This document shows, in pieces, positions 54,501 through 55,180 of a stretch of 55,180 nt of DNA. Under the pieces are notes generated by a model. That model did no database searches. It had not been told where the DNA came from and worked only from the letters and a program-made list of their open reading frames with translations. The position numbers and the translations under genes were made by a program. How positions within the stretch are numbered: the first letter of the stretch is position 1; each line of letters starts with the position of its first letter. Origin of the DNA: Terriglobales bacterium (GTDB lineage Bacteria; Acidobacteriota; Terriglobia; Terriglobales; Acidobacteriaceae); assembly GCA_016185365.1 (NCBI GenBank), contig JACPNP010000016.1, positions 1 through 55,180 of the forward strand, written 5' to 3'.

Positions 54501-54874
54501 ATCACATCGGGGGATTGCCGATAGTTCCGAGCGGACTCCGCTACGTCGGCCCCAGGTGGTAACTCGACGAGGTCCAAATTTCCAGACACGCGTTGACGAT
54601 GGAGCTTACCTTCTGAATCGTTAAGAGCCGCGCCACGCTTTTCCGTGGAAAGTCCCTGGCGGAAACGCACAAGCAACTGGCCGGGGACAAATCTCTTGCG
54701 AACGTCGACTGAAAAAACTTTCCCTGTGGTTGGTAACTCCTTTCGGTCGATGGATCGGAGCGGTTCTGGCGTGCGTTGCGCAGCGCCAAGGGAGACCAAA
54801 ATGAGTGAGCCGATCACCAGTGCCAGTAGCACTCGGAATCGGAGTTTCTTGACTTGACACACGCCAACAGACAT
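48581..54874 (-). CDS. Giant secreted subtilisin-like (S8) protease with FG-GAP/VCBS repeats
   Basis: 2097 residues from ATG 54874 (MSVGVCQVKK; ATG 54919 is possible). A signal peptide (LLALVIGSLILVSLGAAQ) is followed by an inhibitor-like propeptide (FVPGQLLVRFRQGLS, then YAEPNYVLQ). The S8 domain has Asp185 in AVLDTGVDFNHPDL, His240 in NGHGTHVAGI and Ser405 in SGTSMATPFVSG. A beta-rich and IPT/TIG-like region follows (about 850-1000). From about 1040 to 1800 there are FG-GAP/VCBS repeats (DFNEDGKLDWAIANAGSSDV, DLNGDGYLDVIVGMDSDN) with Ca-binding Asp-rich loops. Third-position GC is lower than elsewhere, suggesting transfer. No secretion-system gene is adjacent. The catalytic triad is complete. 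Confidence 0.93.
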   Translation of the reverse strand: MSVGVCQVKKLRFRVLLALVIGSLILVSLGAAQRTPEPLRSIDRKELPTTGKVFSVDVRKRFVPGQLLVRFRQGLSTEKRGAALNDSEGKLHRQRVSGNLDLVELPPGADVAESARNYRQSPDVIYAEPNYVLQASQTPNDPLFNQQWGLSNNGAFRGKIGADISVTQAWDLTTGTQSVVVAVLDTGVDFNHPDLTANIYRNSLECTKDGIDNDGNGYSDDCQGVNVLSPTTNSMDDNGHGTHVAGIIAAAFNNGMGVAGVAPSIRVLPCKFLDRFGYGSVADAVKCLNYVKWMKAHGVNIIATSNSWGGVDYSQALADAINDQMLSGILFIAAAGNDFTDNDIFPIYPANSFFPNVISVAASTREDAFANFSNTGKYTVHVTAPGQEILSTLPGNSYGYESGTSMATPFVSGTAALLASQNPTRNWKQIKNLILAGNVPVNELTDTITGGRLNAARALTCSSASLTKQLRPIGKITTAAVGSPLTIAVLSTNCGSPAPIGDAIVSNGDRVGLLDNGIGRDQSAGDGVFTGSWTPLQYGSYTIQLPTQDTVEVEVLEPYWYQLTTPSYVSISGTSLDLGDDSVAKLISPFPVRFGKSQFTSLWVSSNGTVSFTNAVHEYFNRPLPLQINVNYYPGFDPSATTLLAVLWDDLFPIKGTAHNVFWDVVGTAPNRRLVIEWRDVGFYSCRDDLTSTVRFEVIFREDSNEVSYQYARASNECSGHRYGTSATAGLEVSPDIGTTVPTSGGISDDSAVSWQLASVPQPVNPIPSLVKFSPNWAPYDSPDTWVTVTGTNFVPGSFLRDDGGANLLLTQYVSNTELRALVPHWMMTINSAWRFMVVNPTPGGGTSGFMPFGIGVRPLWLGSIFPASALAGSPGFTLTLKGENLRSTNYVFFNNQMKSFTIVDDFTITATILASDISSPGKLDVTVFSGPTGSSNLLKFEVISANQTEARFAWNSSLGDGRNDIGLPGGRFLGRSIKQSIKGPAAKFFLSPPATTSASNSEPPPSNTATSGNGSNPVGPLLRPVAPTGYLPADIVSGDFNEDGKLDWAIANAGSSDVWVYLGRGDGTAALPKIIPLLGISPIAIKAARLDGDNHLDLIVAEADSRSVSVLHGRGDGTFEGPVIYHVPASPLCLAVADLNGDGYLDVIVGMDSDNQYGPFAFMPGDANGHLGRPVTTPNPFAYISVIAVAVADFDKDGRVDLVASVFSGGYEVDSGTWIYLNTGDGKFKPFRQLIWSYADFVQLSVDTGDVDGDGCPDAISQDSYTVVNTFLGDCAGDFVRSPTSAHGDTVWTTKLADVNGDGHLDAVGSSFVLAPGSGYGTNSGALLSVMLGDGQGKFSRARVFRGEGGSFGLAVADLNHDGKVDVITANQNNDSASIFLNDGQGGFGSPQGNYIGYVVGGGSGYINAPSTTLAVADMNGDGKKDFLLTSITFTGSDLIVVPQSSDGTFAAPLTSHVLPLNGQGNYVTARDFAVGDFRHTGRKDVAVMFGDNGWQLLLAANAGNGTFTPINVATGTEFLAKIAAGDFDKDGHLDLVIAGQGQLTFYKGNGGGAFSSVASFTYDVGFPGWPAKLAIGDFNSDGKLDVLIWQYYNQVPARNQSVYLLLGKGDGTFNPARKILDNSPAIEVADLNHDGLPDIVQFGLYVDPQAYDPAAIVSIYLCNSDGTFRLANRYPQFANLSSESVYTLAPGEANSPSAIADYDGDGNLDIAVFERVPGLYGRSGSSQVRILRGVGDGSFVVGASVIRLKAGNLPGMAADLDGDGKAEMIELDSYSSSFHVIPIGEISDLRLFLLAQPVIGNSDGVRVQFDTVSASDRQVTLTANPSTLLLPSSITVPAGVTNVDVPFTLSNSFDSTSAFAISATSATANAVVYGRRTVDPSVGFGVSWQGWSNPVAAGQSTFDYGVSVYSSGGFSGTVRVRCENLPSFAYCNWGGTEGQLYPGSAIPFPLKVQTNVLVPGGSYMFTVVAYNGSTESRANLQLNVVGINITITLSRPQRPGRGGSVLAAHNYTGSVSLTNLQGPFQFRCASENAACNVIITSVSNEAQRSTVAIELTLARRRTRSLRLQAPSSAPNSVLFTVMVKDFRKTIRVSLR

Positions 54875-55063
54875 AGACAGATACACAAATTTATCACAAT
54901 GTGGGAGAGTCCCCGGCATGATTGAACTGAAATTACGCTTCTCCTCTACCGTACCTACATTGGGTTAACCTTTCTCCATTAAATATCTCCCCGCTTTGAA
55001 GAGGAGGGCAAGCAATCGACCTAAAACTGCGGGTCCGGAGCGCGTGGCCCAGCCTTCCCCGCT

Positions 55064-55180
55064 TCAGATGGTCCCCCATTCGTACGACACTTCCGGAGAA
55101 CACTTGGGTTCCATCACCTTGAACGAAGCAATCCCGCTGCTTTTCTTACCGGGGTAGGGAACCATGCCGACACGGATGGT
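55064..55180 (-). CDS. C-terminal 38 residues of an unknown protein (5' end beyond the window)
   Basis: The minus-strand frame from the window edge reads TIRVGMVPYPGKKSSGIASF, then KVMEPKCSPEVSYEWGTI and stops at 55064-55066. It is a short, balanced stretch with one Cys and no recognisable domain. Frame and composition look coding, but with only 39 codons this is tentative. It would lie upstream of the subtilase on the same strand; the 189-bp gap 54875-55063 holds nothing else recognised. Confidence 0.4.
   Translation of the reverse strand, partial: TIRVGMVPYPGKKSSGIASFKVMEPKCSPEVSYEWGTI

Noticed and set aside
48581-54919. Many short plus-strand frames across the subtilase gene
   Set aside because: They are antisense shadows; the minus-strand frame is continuous for more than 2000 codons with clear domains.

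Overview
This is a GC-rich bacterial chromosome segment with ordinary housekeeping blocks and several patches of lower-GC, probably acquired DNA. The fused aroD-aroE gene, the YVTN beta-propeller protein with Ig-like repeats and a CGGG tail, the large AsmA protein, the abundant TPR and Ser/Thr-kinase proteins, and the intergenic repeats (GTCATTCTGAGCGA-type, GGTGGAAGCCCCGG-type and TAGTCGGTAGTCGT-type) all suggest Acidobacteriota (Terriglobia-like). That assignment is inference; no rRNA gene is present. I saw no tRNA and no CRISPR array.

Layout. 1-1.7 kb: a divergent regulatory module in which an S24 (LexA/CI-like) repressor faces small genes, including a zinc ribbon and a possible sigma-region-4-like protein, across a compact operator-promoter region. 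1.8-2.8 kb: an MNT-HEPN pair with two palindromes set 21 bp apart. 2.85-7.9 kb: a minus-strand translation block (rplM, rpsI, rpsB, tsf, pyrH) with a cytochrome P460-TPR gene between tsf and pyrH. 8.3-12.1 kb: FtsX-type permease, lipoprotein, mltG, ruvX. 12.2-14.3 kb: trpG-trpE. 14.3-19.7 kb: a secreted protein, an MBL hydrolase, an ORF6N regulator, glutamate dehydrogenase, a 55-residue membrane protein, an acetyltransferase, and a pgsA-like gene lacking its catalytic core. 19.7-23 kb: repeat-rich DNA with an IS481 relic and an M48 protease gene bracketed by ~92-bp inverted repeats.

23-40.9 kb: OmpA-like protein, AroDE, a class III cyclase/Ser-Thr kinase fusion, a two-gene TPR operon, an orphan GvpL/F protein, a DksA-type regulator, AsmA, an anchored TPR protein, an M15 peptidase, a secreted protein and an aminotransferase. 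40.9-55.2 kb: a giant YVTN protein whose start codon and first 17 codons duplicate those of the aminotransferase, an FkbM methyltransferase, an acetyltransferase followed by a 16-codon ORF with a strong Shine-Dalgarno, a MacB fragment joined to a truncated IS5 transposase, a 2.1-kresidue subtilase with FG-GAP repeats, and the 3' end of an unknown gene.

The most unusual points are the PgsA deletion, the captured 5' end of the YVTN gene, the S24 operator circuit with a probable leaderless repressor mRNA, the inverted-repeat-bracketed protease, the paired palindromes in and after the ORF6N gene, and the 16-residue ORF. Nothing here is a complete new defence or metabolic island, but the 1-1.7 kb module is the best candidate for an undescribed regulatory system; it continues beyond the left edge.
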